Positions 11,090-22,293 of a DNA stretch of 64,000 bases are shown piece after piece (position 1 is the first letter of the stretch; each line of letters opens with the position of its first letter). The translations under genes and the position numbers were made by a program. This DNA is from Ursus arctos (Eukaryota; Chordata; Mammalia; Carnivora; Ursidae), in the NCBI RefSeq assembly GCF_023065955.2, contig NW_026622997.1:22982001-23046000 (forward strand), read 5' to 3'. The notes under the pieces are model-generated. The model saw only the letters and a program-made list of their open reading frames with translations. It was not told the DNA's origin and ran no database searches.

Positions 11090-13285
11090 TTGAAGATTTA
11101 TTAGTTTTCTTTGGTGGTGTCATGTTTACTGGATTTTTTATCATCACTGATTTCTTACATTTGTATCTCACATTTGAACAAGCAGTTTTCTCTTTCAGAC
11201 TTAACAGTTATACTTTGCCAGAAACAGGTCATCAGTGCAGCATAGCTTGGATTTCTGAACATGCCTGCTGGTAATATCTTTGGACAAGTGGGTTTGCTAT
11301 CAGGGTTTATTTTGGGGGGAGGCCATTGCCTGAGCTCTGAGGTAAGGGGAAATGACACTTGCTAGGAAGAGTTGGATAGGACTACTGGGTTGGTTCCCTG
11401 CCCAAACAAGGTTTAGGATAGGCTTTGCAATTGCCTTGGTTTTCTGATTGGGCTTACTAAACAGTCAGGATCAGGTACTATACTCAGAAGCAGATGGGGC
11501 CGTGAATGAGCTTCCTTACCATGGTGGGGCAGCAGGACAGACCCCAGGGCCTGCAGGATTCATTGTCTGCAGACCTGAATCAGGCAAAACTGTCACTGAA
11601 TTCCATGGCCAAATGGGGCTACTGGTTTTGCTCTGCAGACAGAGAAGGCCATGGACTATACTCTCTTTTCAATTACTACTGTATGCAGGGCTATTAGATG
11701 GACAATGCAGCTTCCTGTGTGCTCTGTTTAGGTTTTTTGGTCAGCCAGGCTGAAGACTATTCAGCATAGATGGGGCTACTAATTAGTTTCCCTGCCCAGG
11801 AGTAATGAGAAAACTAGCTGCAAGGACAGAAAGGCTCTACGTTCTTGACTTAAGCTGACCCATTCAAGCTCCCTGGCTGAGTAGTGTCACTGGCTTTGCC
11901 CTGTAGATGATCTGCTCTACCTGCCAACCTCTCTGCTCAACGGTGAGGATGTATGCAGTTTTAGGTGATCTGACCTGGCTTTCTTGTCATGAGGGACCAG
12001 GAGTCATACTAAACAGTGGGTGGGGTTGTGAATTAGCTCTCCTGCATGAGTAGGGTGGAGAACCAACTCCAAGCATGCAAAAAAAATCTTTTTTCATGGT
12101 CTGGATTCAAGCTGACCACTCCCCAAGTTTCCTGGTTAAATGTTGCCACTGGCTTTGCTCTGCAGGCAATTAGCTCTGCCTGCCATATTCTCTGCTCAAG
12201 TGTTACTGGGATATACAGTTTTCAGGTGTTTTGGACAGGCTTTTTGCTCAGTAAAGGCATTCTGAGTTCATTCCCCTGCCTGATAAAAAGGGCCAGTTCC
12301 AATAAGCCATCTGGGTGTTTCCAGTCAAGCTTTCTGTCTGGTAGGGGCCAGAAGCTAAATTCATCAGTAGAGGATGTCAGGGCAGGAAGGGGGAGAGACT
12401 GTGAATTTGCTCCCCTGCCTGAATGTAGTGGGAGAATCACTCTAAGCCTGGAAAAGCTCTTTTTTTGTGGTCTTGACTCAAGCTGACCCACTCCCAAAGT
12501 TCCCTTTCCAGTTGGGGCCACTGGCTTTACTATACAGATGCTCAGTTCTGCTTGCCATACTCTCTCTAGTGTTGCAAAACTACCTAGATTTTTAGATGTT
12601 CTGGACAGCCTTTATGGTCAGGTGAGGCTGGGAGCTACACTCAGCAGTGGGCCAGGCTATGATTCAGGTCCCCTGCCTGAACAGGGGCAGGCTAGGTTCC
12701 AGGACAGAAAATCTCTTCATTTCAGGACCTGAATCAGGTATGCCTGCCCTCCACTGAGTTTCCTGGTCAGACTGTGCCACCACTTCTGCTCTGCAGATGA
12801 GCAGAGATGCTGGCTGTTGGGATTACTACTTTGGCTTTGCTGGCAGGAACTTGGTCAGCCAAGATCTGAGGTGTTGGTGGTTGCAAGCTTCTTGCCCTTT
12901 TTCCATCACAATAAGATTCTCGGTGGTCAGGCCCTACAGAATCCCTGTGGGACATGGCTGAAACAGGGGCTCCTAGGAGAGAGAACCACAATGCTGTGGG
13001 AGCTGGACATCCACCATGGGCTCTCTTTTCCCTTTGTAGAAACTATAAGCTCAAGGAGACCTCTCAGCATAGTGTTACACTAGCCTGGTCAGCATACAGC
13101 CAACTCTTCTTAACCTAATTCAGTCTGTCTTGGTTTCTGTGGTTCAAAAAAGTACTTTAGACTTATCCACATGTTCTAGGATTTTCTCAGTGGTGTCCTG
13201 ACATTAATAGTTGTCCATTGTTCTTCTAATGAATGAAAGTGAAGTCACAAATGACTTATGTTGCCATGTTGGTGATATCACCATA
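11090..13285 (-). promoter_or_regulatory. Old L1 5' UTR made of ~260-bp monomers
   Basis: The 5' UTR of the 2799-13285 L1 contains a repeated module. The anchor phrase (A/C)CTGGCTTTGCTCTGCAG, or close variants, has its CTGCAG-equivalent at 11633, 11901, 12160, 12532 and 12791. The spacings are 268, 259, 372 and 259 bp. Between anchors the order is conserved: a TTTCCTGGTCAG-type phrase, a (C/T)ACTCAGCAGTGG-type phrase, then CCCTGCCTGA-type and CTTGACTCAAGCTGACCCA-type phrases. In the L1 family the 5' UTR carries the internal promoter. A tandem-monomer layout is known from rodent L1s; that it served as a promoter here is inference. Confidence 0.7.
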
Positions 13286-13690
13286 AATAAGCCTCTTAGT
13301 TTGCTATACTCCCATTTATTGATTTTTACTTTTGTTGTTTGGGCTTTTGATGTCATGTTCAAAAAATTATTGCCCAAGCCAACATCAAGGAATTTCTTCC
13401 TTATGTGTTTTTCTAGGAATTTTACAATATCAGGACTTATGTTTTAGTCTTTACTCCATTCATGTTCATTTGTGTGAGAAGTGTTAACAAGGGGCCAAAT
13501 TTCATTTTTCTGCATGTGTTCTTCAATTTTCCAAACACCAATTCTAAAGAAACAATACTTTCCTGATTGAGTGTTTTTGGCTTCTTTATCAAATATTAGT
13601 TGATAATATGTGTGTGGGTTTATTTCTGGGGTCACTATTGTATTCCATTTGTTCCTTTGTCTCTTTTTATACTAGTAACATACTGTTTTT
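13286..13690 (-). mobile_element. L1 ORF2 fragment
   Basis: About 400 bp of minus-strand L1 distal ORF2, recognisable from TTGGGCTTTTGATGTCATGTTC and CACATGCAGAAAAATGAAAT-type phrases. It is truncated at both ends: at the left by the 5' end of the previous L1, at the right by an unrelated L1 3' UTR. Confidence 0.75.
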
Positions 13691-14384
13691 CTTAATTGAA
13701 TTATAGTTGATATACAGTATTAACTTTAGGTATACAACATAGTGATTCAGTATTTATATACATTACAAAATGATTACCACAATCGGTTTGGTTATCATCT
13801 CTTAGCATACAAAGTTACTATAATAATATTGATAATATTCCTGTGGGTGAATTTTACATCTCCGTGACTTTTTTATTGTATTTTACTTTATTTTTTTAGA
13901 GAGAGATTGAGAGAAAGCACTCATGAGGAGGGGGGCCGGGCACGTAGCGGGAGAGAGAATTTTAAGCAGGCTCCATGCCCAGCACAGAGCCCAAAGCAGG
14001 ACTCAATCTGACAGCCCTGAGATCATGACCTGAGGCAAAATCAAGAGTCAGACACAACTTACTAAGCCACCCAAGTTCCCCTCCGTTTTAAAATCTCCAT
14101 TTTAAACTGGAAGATTGTATGTCAAACTCCTTCACCTATTTTGCCCATCCCCCCACATCCTCCTTTTTAGCAACCAAAAGTTTGTTCTGTCTCTTGAGTT
14201 TTGTTTGTTCATTTGTTTTTTAGATTCTATATATAAAGAAAATCCTATGATATTTATCTTATTATGTCTAACCTATTTCTTTTTGAATACCTTCCTTGTA
14301 GGTTTATCTATGTTGTCACAAATGCCAAAATTTCATTCTTTTTTTAGAGCTGAGTAATATTCCATTGTACATTTATATTATGAC
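13691..14384 (-). mobile_element. Old L1 3'-end fragment with a SINE
   Basis: Minus-strand L1 3' UTR (AATTATAGTTGATATACAGTATT near 13700) and C-terminal ORF2 up to the TGAGTAATATTCCATTGTA phrase near 14350-14370. There it is cut off by the 3' end of the next L1. The SINE at 13870-14080 lies inside it. Confidence 0.78.
13870..14080 (-). mobile_element. Diverged Can-SINE
   Basis: Minus-strand SINE of an older type (GAGAGAGATTGAGAGAAAG ... TAAGCCACCCAAG). It has many substitutions relative to the young copies and no convincing TSD. Confidence 0.85.
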
Positions 14385-14747
14385 TTCATTTTTTATTCAA
14401 ATATAATATACAGAATTAATTTCAGGTGTACAGTATAATAATTCAACAATACTATACATTACTCAGTGCTTGTCACAATAAGTATATTCTTAATCTCATT
14501 TACCTATTCAACCCATCCCCCCACCATTCCTCTGGTAACCACCAGTTCTTAATATTTAAGAGTCTGTTTTTTTTGTTTGTCTCATTTTTTTTTGTTCATT
14601 TGTTTTGATTCTTAAATTCCACATATAAGTGAAATTGTATGGTATTTGTTTTCTCTGACTGATTTCACCTATTGCACCTTCTAGATCCATCCATGTTATT
14701 GCAAATGGCAAGATTTCATTCTTTTTATTGGCTGAACAATATTCTAT

Positions 14748-14856
14748 TTGTGTGTGTGTGTGTGTATGTATATATATACACACATACATACACATAAATA
14801 TATACACATACATATATACATACATATACATGTACATACATATACACATACATATG

Positions 14857-14893
<37 letters not shown>
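14748..14893. repeat. Compound (GT)n-(TACA)n-(CA)n microsatellite
   Basis: About 146 bp: (GT)n, then mixed TATA/CACATA units, then (CA)16 at 14861-14893. It sits in L1 ORF2 right after TGAACAATATTCTATTTG. The GT half and the CA half are inverted complements, so the tract can also fold back as a hairpin. The open stretches across it on both strands are low-complexity artefacts. Confidence 0.95.
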
Positions 14894-14894
<1 letters not shown>

Positions 14895-16796
14895 ACTTCT
14901 TTATCATTCATCTACCAATGGACGGTTGGGTTGCTTCCATATCTTAGCTTTTATAAATAATGCTGCAAAAAATATAGGGGTACATATATCTTTTCAAGTT
15001 AGTGTTTTCATTTTCTTTGGGTAAATACTAGTCATAGAAATATTGGATCATATGATAATTCTATTTTTAATTTTTGAGGAACCTCCATACTGTTTCGCAC
15101 AGTAGCTGCACCAGTTTGTATTCCTGCAAACAGTGCCCAAGGGTTCTTTTTTCTCCACATTCTCACCAACACTTGTTATTACTTGTGCTTTTGATTTTAG
15201 CCATCTGACTAAAATCTGACAGGTGTGAAGTGATATCTCACGTGGTTTAGATTTGGCCATCTATATATCTTCTTTGGAAAAATGTCTATTCAGGTCCTCT
15301 GACCATTTTCAATCAGATTCTGTTTTTGATGTTGAGTTGTATAAGTTCTTTATATATTTTGGATACTAACCCCATATCAGACATATCACTTACAAATATC
15401 TTCTCCCATTCATTAGGTTGTCTTTTTGTTTTGTTGATGGTTTCCTTGACTGCACAAAAGCTTTTTATTTTGGTGTAGCCCAATATTTTATTTTGCTTTT
15501 GTTTCCCTTCCCTGAGGAGACATATCTAGAAAAATGTTGCCAAGGCTGATGTCAAAGAGATTACTGGGTATGTTTTCTTCTAGAAGTTTTATATTTTCAA
15601 GTCCCACATTTAGGTCTATAATCAATTTAGACTTCATTTTTGTGTATGGTGTTTGTTTTGGAATAAACATACATGGTGGATTGATTTCTGGGTGCTGTCT
15701 TCTGTTCTGTTGATCTATGTGTCTACTTTGTGCATACATTTTGATCACTACAGCTTTGGAGTATATCTTGCAGTCTTGGATTGTGATACCTCCAGCTTTT
15801 TCTTTTTCAAGATTGCTTTGGTCATTCCAGGTCTTTTGTGGTTCCATACAAATGATAGGATTTTTTGTTCTAGTTCTATGAAAAATGCTGTTAGTATTTT
15901 GATAGGGATTGCATGAAATTTGTAGAATGCTTTGGGTAGTGTGGACATTTTAATATTTGTTTTCCCAATCTGTGAGCATGGAATATCTTTCTATTTGTGT
16001 TGTCTTTAATTTCTTTTATTAATCTTTTTTAGTTATTGGAGTACAGGTCTTTCACCTACTTGGGTAATTTTCTTCCAAAGCATTTTATTCATTTTCATGC
16101 AATTGTAAATGGAATTGTTTTCTTATTTTCTCTTTCTGCTACTTTATTATTAATGTATAGAAATTCAACAGATTTCTGTACATTAATTTTGTAGCCTGCA
16201 ACTTTACTGAATTTATTGATCTGTTCTACTAGTTTTTTGGTGGAGTCTTTCTGGGTTTCTGTGTAGAATATCATGTCATCTGCAAATAGTGAAAGTTTTA
16301 TTTCTTCCTTACCAATTTGGATGCCTTTTGTTTTTGTTGTTGTTCTTATCTTATCGCTATGGGTAGGACTTCCAGTACTATGTTGAATAAAAGAGATGAG
16401 CGTGAATATCCTTATCTTGTTCCTGTTCTTAAAGGAAAGGTGTCAGTTTTTTGCCATTGAGTGTGTTAGCTGTGGGTTTTTCATATATGGCCTTTATTAT
16501 GTTGAGGTAATTCCCCCTATAACTACTTTGTTGAGCTTTTATCATGAATGGATATTGTACTTTGTCAAATGCTTTTTTCTGCTTCTTTTGAGATTATCAT
16601 ATAGTCTTTATTCTTTCTCTTGTTAATGTGATGTATTATGTTAATTGATTTTTGAATATTGAACCACACTTGCATCCCTGGATTAAATCCCACTTGATTG
16701 TGGTGAATAATTTTTTAATGTATTGTTGGATTTGGTTTGCTAATATTTTATTGAAGATTTTCGCATCTGTGTTCTTCAGAGATATTGGCCTATAGT

Positions 16797-16850
<54 letters not shown>
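16797..16850. repeat. (TC)n followed by poly-T, 54-bp polypyrimidine tract
   Basis: (TC)11-12 runs straight into about 30 T residues within L1 ORF2, giving an unbroken 54-bp polypyrimidine run. Such mirror-like homopyrimidine tracts can adopt triplex structures. Confidence 0.93.
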
Positions 16851-16851
<1 letters not shown>

Positions 16852-17549
16852 TGCCTATCTGGTTTTGGTATCAGGGTAATGCTGGCCTTGTGGAATGAAT
16901 TTGGGTGATTTTCTTCCCTATTTTTTGGAATAGTTTGAGAAAAACAGGTATTAATTCTTCTTTAAATGTTTGGTAGAATTTACATGTGAAGCCATCTGGT
17001 CCTGGACTTTTGTTTCCTGGGAGTTTTTGATTACTGATTCAATTTCAGTGCTAGTAATTGGTCTGTTCAAGTCTTCTAGTTCTTCCCAGTTCAGTTTTGG
17101 GAGGTCATATGTTTCTGGAAATTTATCCATTTCCTCTAGGTGGTCCAATTTTTTGGCATATAATTTTTCATAATACTCTGTTATAATTCTTTGTATTTCT
17201 GTGGTGCCAATTGTTATTTCTCCTCTTTCATTTTTTATTTATTTCGGCTCTCTCCTGCCCCCCCTCTGATGAGACTGGCTAGCGTTTATCAATTTTGATT
17301 ATCTTATCAAAATCTAGCTCCTGATTTCATTGATCTGTTGTATAAGGTTTTCATTTATTTCTTCTCTAATCTTTATGATTTCCTTCTTCCTGCTGGCTTT
17401 GGTTTTATTTTTTCCTCTTTTTTTCTTGGTGTATAAGGTTATGATGTGTTTGGGGGGTTTTTTTTAGATCTTTCTCTTAATTATTTGTGCTATGATTTTC
17501 CCTGTCAGTACCCCTTTTGCAGCACCCTATAAGTTTTGGCATATTGTGT

Positions 17550-17552
<3 letters not shown>

Positions 17553-17587
<35 letters not shown>
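17553..17587. repeat. (GT)n microsatellite
   Basis: About 35 bp of pure GT within L1 endonuclease-proximal sequence, after CATATTGTGTTTCC. Confidence 0.95.
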
Positions 17588-17590
<3 letters not shown>

Positions 17591-18926
17591 ATTTCCCTTC
17601 TACACTTGTGACCCATTGGTTGTTCAGGACTGTATTATTTAATTTCCACATATTTGTAGTTTTCCAGCTTTCCTCTTGCTGTTGATTTCTAGTTTCATAC
17701 CATCATGGTTCAAAAAGATAGTTGTTATTATTTCAGTTTCCTTAAATTTCCTGAGACTTGTTTATGTCCTATTATATGAACAACCATGGAGAATGTTCTG
17801 GGTACACAGATGTCCTGCTGTTGAATGGAATGTTCTAGAGTGTCTGTTAGGTTCTTTTTCTAGTTTTTCTGTTATTCGAGTCCAGTTTCCTTGTTGACTT
17901 ATTTACTGCTGAAAGTGGGGTTTGAAATCCCTTACTATGATCGAATTCTTGTCTATTTCTCCCTTCAGATCTGTTAGTATTTGCTTAATATAGGTGCTCT
18001 GATATTGGGTGGATATATGTTTATAATGGTTATACATTATTGTTTGACCCCTATATTATTATATAATAATCTTATTTTTTTCTTGTTATCATTTTGGTGG
18101 AAAGTCTGTTTTGTCTGATAAATTTTATCCCTGCTTTCTTATGGTTTCCACTTGCACTGAATACCTTTTTCCATCCCTTCACTATGAGCCTATGTGTGTC
18201 GTTAAAACTATAGTCAATCTCTTGTAGTCAGCATATATTTGGGTCCTCTCTTGCTTCTGTCCAGGCACGCTGTGTCCTTTGATTGGTGAATTCAATCCAT
18301 TTACATTTAGAGTTACGTCTAAGAACTTACTAATGCTATCTTATTAAGTGTTCTGATGTTTTGTATTACCATTATTTCCTTTTTCCTCTCTCTCTCTGCC
18401 TATCTTTGTAACCTGGTGATTTTCCATGGCGATATGCTCTGTTTTCCTTCCTTTTTTTCTGTTGAAATAAAATTGACGTATACGTTATGTGAGTTTGAGG
18501 TATACAACCTGTTGTTTTGATAAATTTATATATTCAAATATTATTACAGTATCATTAGCTAACTCCTTTGTTATATAATTGTCATCTTTTTTGTGTGTCG
18601 ATTACAACTTAGATCTGGTCTCTTAGCAAATTTAAAGTTAATAATTTACTATTGTTGTCTATAATCACTGTGTTGTGCATAAGATCTCCAGAACTTATTT
18701 ACCTACTAGTTGAATGTTTGTACCCAAAATCAAGGTCTCCACAATTCTCCCACCACCTAACCCCTACAAAGCACCATTCTGTTACAAGTTTAGATTTTTA
18801 GACCTCGCATGTAAGTGATACCATACAGTATTTATCTTTCTCTGACTTATCTCAGTATAATGCCATCGGAGTTTATCCATGTTGTCACAAGTGGCAGGCT
18901 TTCCTTCCTTCTCATGGTTAAACAAT

Positions 18927-18958
18927 TTGGGTGTGTTTGTGTGCGTGTGTGTGTTTAT
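18927..18958. repeat. (GT)n-rich imperfect microsatellite
   Basis: GTGTGTTTGTGTGCGTGTGTGTG after TTAAACAATTTGG in L1 ORF2, at the same element position as the tracts at 9332, 14748 and 49048. Confidence 0.85.
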
Positions 18959-19660
18959 CCATTACCCATTGACAGACATTTAGGTTTTTTCCCATATCTT
19001 GGCTATTGTGAATAATGCCGCAATAAACATGATTGTGCCAATATTTCTTGAGATACCTCAATTGCTCAGATTTATACTGAGGAGTGAGATTGCTGGATCA
19101 TATGGTAATTTAATTTGTAATTTTCTGAGGAACCACCATACTGTTTCCATAATGGCTATACCAATCTACATTTCTACCACCAGCGTATAAGCGTTCCCTT
19201 TCTCCTTGTCAACATTTTTTATCTGTTGTCTTTTTTTGATAAAAGCCATTCTAAAGGTATGGGGTGATATCTAATTGTGGTTTTGTTTTACATTGCCCTG
19301 ATAATAAGTGATGTGGAGCATTCTTTAATGTGCCTGTTGGCCATTTGAAATCTTATTTGGAAAAATGCTATTCAGGTCCTTTGCCCATTGTTCAATCAGA
19401 TTATTTGGTTTTCTGCTATTTACTTTTATGGGCTCTTTATATTTTTGACTATTAGTCCTTTACTCAATGTAAGATTTGTGAATATTTTCTCCTATTCTGT
19501 AGGTTGCCTTTTCACCTAAGAATTTATTTTTTGTTTCCTTTGCTGTGCATAAGCTCTTTAGTTTAATATAATCCCATTTATTTATTTTACTTTTTATTGC
19601 CTATTCTTTGGGGACTTCTCCAAAAAACCATTGCCTATACCAAAATCAGGAATTTTTTAC

Positions 19661-21110
19661 CAAGAAAACCCAGAAATGGACCTACAACTATATGGTCAAC
19701 TAATCTTCAACAAAGCAGGAAAGAATACCCAATGGAAAAAAGACAGTCTCTTCAACAGATGGTGTTGGGAAAACTGGACAGCAACATGCCAAAGAATGAA
19801 ACTGGAACACTTTGTTACACCATACACAAAAATAAATTCAAAATGGATGAAAGACTTAAATGTGTACAGGAAGCCATCAAAATCCTAGAGGATAACACAG
19901 GCAGCAACCTCTTTGACCTTGGCCATAGCAGCTTCTTACTAGAAACATCACTGTATGCAAGGGAAACAAAAGCAAAAATGAACTATTGAAACTTCATCAA
20001 GATAAAAAGCTTCGCACAGCAAAGGAAACAATCAATAAAACTAAACTTTAGCCTATGGAATGAGAAAAGATATTTGCAAATGACATATCTTATGAAAGAT
20101 TAATATCTAAAATCTATAAAGAATTAATCAAACTCAACACCCAAAAAACAAATAATCCAGTTGAGAAATGAGCAGAAGACATGAATAGACATTTCTCCAA
20201 ATAAGACATCCAGATGGTCAACAGACACATGAAAAAATGCTCAACATCACTCAGCATCAGGGAAATAGTAATCAAAACCACCATGAGATACCACCTCACA
20301 CCTGTGAGGATGGCTAAAATTAACAACACAGAAACAACAGATTTTAGAGGATGTGGCAAAAGGGGAACCCTTTTGCACTGTTGGTGGGAATGCAGAGGTG
20401 CAGCTACTCTGGAAAACAGTATGGAGGTTCTTCAAAGAAGTTAAAAATAGAACTATCTCATGATCCAGCAATTGCAGTACTAGGCATTTACCCAAAGGAT
20501 ACAAAAATACAGATTGAAAGGGTACATACACCCTGATGTTTATAGTAGCATTATTTATAATAGCCAAACTATGGAAAGAGTCCAAATGTCCATTCATTGA
20601 TAAATGGATGAAGAAGAGGTGGTGTATATATAGACAATGGAATATTATTCAGCCATCAGTAAGAATGAAATCTTGCCATTTGCAATGATGTATATCTAGA
20701 GTGAATTATACTAAAGTGTATTATACTAAAGGAAAGTATATACTAAAGTGTATACTAAAGCTAGAGTGTATTATACTAGAGTGTATTATACTAAAGGAAA
20801 AAACTCAGAGGAAGACCAGTACTGTATGATTTCACTTATGTGGAATTTAGGAAATAAAAGAGATGAACATGTGGGGACGGGGGGGGGAGGAGAGGGAAAC
20901 AAACCATAAGAGACAATAGAGAACAAGCAGGGTTGATGGAGGGAGGTGGGTAGAAGATGGGCTAAATGGGTGATGGGTATGAAGGAAGACACATGTTATG
21001 ATGAGCACTGGGTGTTGTATGTAAGTGATGAATCAGTAAATTCTACTCCTGAAACCAGTATTACACTATATGCTAACTAAATAGAATTTAAATTAAAATT
21101 TGGAGAAAAA
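19661..21110 (+). mobile_element. 5'-truncated LINE-1, only plus-strand L1 insertion
   Basis: A plus-strand L1 starting in ORF2 (a [24 protein letters not shown] stretch near 19670) and running through the ORF2 C-terminus. The 3' UTR has a G-run at 20880 and a (TG)ATGAGCACTGGGTGTTGTATG phrase near 21000, and the element ends in an A-rich tail at 21110. Flanks AATTTTTTAC (19651-19660) and AATTTTTCAT (21111-21120) resemble a TSD, and the minus-strand host L1 continues across the site. The reading frame has stops, for example at 19987 and 20167. Confidence 0.88.
20695..20805. repeat. Short tandem expansion of TATTATACTAAAG-type units
   Basis: In the 3' part of the plus-strand L1 ORF2, the phrase (AG)AGTGTATTATACTA recurs irregularly at about 20715, 20764 and 20780, with shorter TATACTAAAG units between. 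Other L1 copies have this phrase only once. It is a local tandem amplification. Confidence 0.85.
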
Positions 21111-21717
21111 AATTTTTCATATGTTTTGTTCTTGGAGTGTTATGGTTTCAGGTCTTACATCTAAAATTTTGACCCAATTTGAGTAAATTTTGTGAGTGGT
21201 GTAAGATAGAAGCACAGTTTCATTATTTTGCATGTGGGTATCTTTTCCCAACACCGTATACTGAAGATTATCTTTTTCTCATTGCGTATCCTTGGAACCC
21301 TTGTCATAAATTAGTTGACTACATATGTGGGGGTTTGTGTCTGGACTCCCTGTACTGTTCCACTGATCCATGTTCCTCTTTTAATGTCAGTACCATACTG
21401 CTTGAATATTATACCTTCATAATATAGCTTAAAATTGGGTACTGTGATCCTTCCAGTTCTATTCTTTCTCAGGATTGCATTGGCTATTTGGGTTCTTTTG
21501 TGGTTTCATATAAATTTTAAGATTGCTTATTCTGTTCTTTGTGGAAAATGCCACTGGAATTTTTATAAGGATTGAACTGAATCTGTAGATTGTTTTCAGT
21601 AGTATGGACATTTACATGATATTAATTTTCTGATCCAAGAATATGGGATATCTTTCCATTTCTTTGTGTCTTCTTTAATCTTTCATCAGTGTCATAATTT
21701 TCAGTGTACAGGTTTTT

Positions 21718-21932
21718 CTTTTAAAAAAAGATTTTATTCATTTATTTGAGAGAGAGAGAGAGAGAGAGACAGATAGTGACTGAGATAGCAAAAGAGAGAG
21801 CACAGTGGGGAGGAGAAGGAGAAGCAGGCTCCTGCTGAGCAGAAGCCTGAATGGGGCTCAATCCCAGGACCCCAGGATCATAACTGGAGCCAAAGGCAGA
21901 TGGTTAACCGGACTGAGCCACCCAGGCGTCCC
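21718..21932 (-). mobile_element. Can-SINE
   Basis: Minus-strand SINE with an internal (GA)n. Its TSD is GTGTACAGGTTTTTC (21704-21718 and 21935-21949). It lies in L1 ORF2. Confidence 0.95.
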
Positions 21933-22069
21933 TGGTGTACAGGTTTTTCATCATATTGGTTAAATTTATTAATAAGTATTTTATTGTTTTCAATACTACT
22001 TTAAATAAGATTGCTTTCTTCGTTTCTTTTTCAGAGACTTCATTATTACTGTATAGAAATGCAACTAAT

Positions 22070-22293
22070 GGGCCACCTGGGTGTCTCAGTTGGTTAAACA
22101 TCTGCCTTTGGCTCAGGTCATGATCCTGGGGTCCTGGGATCAACCCCACATTGGGCTCCACAGGGAGCCTGCTTCTCCCTGTCCCTCTGCCTACCCACCC
22201 GGCCACCCACCCCTGCTGGTACTTCTCTCATGTGCATGCCTGTGCGCTCGCTCGCTCGCTCTCTCAAATAAGTGAACAAAAATTTTTTTAAAA
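22070..22293 (+). mobile_element. Can-SINE
   Basis: Plus-strand SINE (GGGCCACCTGGGTGTCTCAGTTGG) with a (GCTC)n tract and an A-rich tail. The TSD AGAAATGCAACT is at 22055-22066 and 22294-22305. Confidence 0.95.

Larger units (their letters stand above)
2799..13285 (-). mobile_element. Old near-complete LINE-1, interrupted by later insertions
   Basis: After removing later insertions, about 7 kb of one minus-strand L1 can be followed. The distal ORF2 lies at 2799-4135 (its 3' end is missing), reverse transcriptase at 4136-5600, and endonuclease toward 6700. The inter-ORF region is 6700-8100, ORF1 is about 8100-11040, and the 5' UTR is about 11090-13285. The interruptions are SINEs at 3264-3466, 4815-5269 and 10687-10882, an LTR at 7157-7732, and a truncated L1 at 8698-10622. 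Reading frames are broken throughout. The 5' terminus near 13285 is estimated from the loss of similarity and a CCAACATGGCAAC-type 5' end on the minus strand. Confidence 0.8.
14385..18465 (-). mobile_element. LINE-1 with nearly full-length but broken ORF2
   Basis: About 4.1 kb of minus-strand L1. It runs from a 3' UTR (14385-14620) through the ORF2 C-terminus, reverse transcriptase (about 15900-17200) and endonuclease (up to about 18330), and stops in the inter-ORF region. ORF2 peptide fragments can be seen at 15488-15847 ([16 protein letters not shown] region), 15748-15948 and 16951-17148 (a [20 protein letters not shown] stretch). Numerous stops and several simple-sequence expansions interrupt it. 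It is 5'-truncated and abuts the 3' UTR of another L1 at about 18466. Confidence 0.85.

Noticed and set aside
12046..12486. 146-residue open frame on the plus strand
   Set aside because: It runs antisense through the monomeric L1 5' UTR and the repeat units explain it.
14556..15024. Cys/Val- and His/Thr-rich peptides on both strands
   Set aside because: They are translations of the (GT)n/(CA)n microsatellite.
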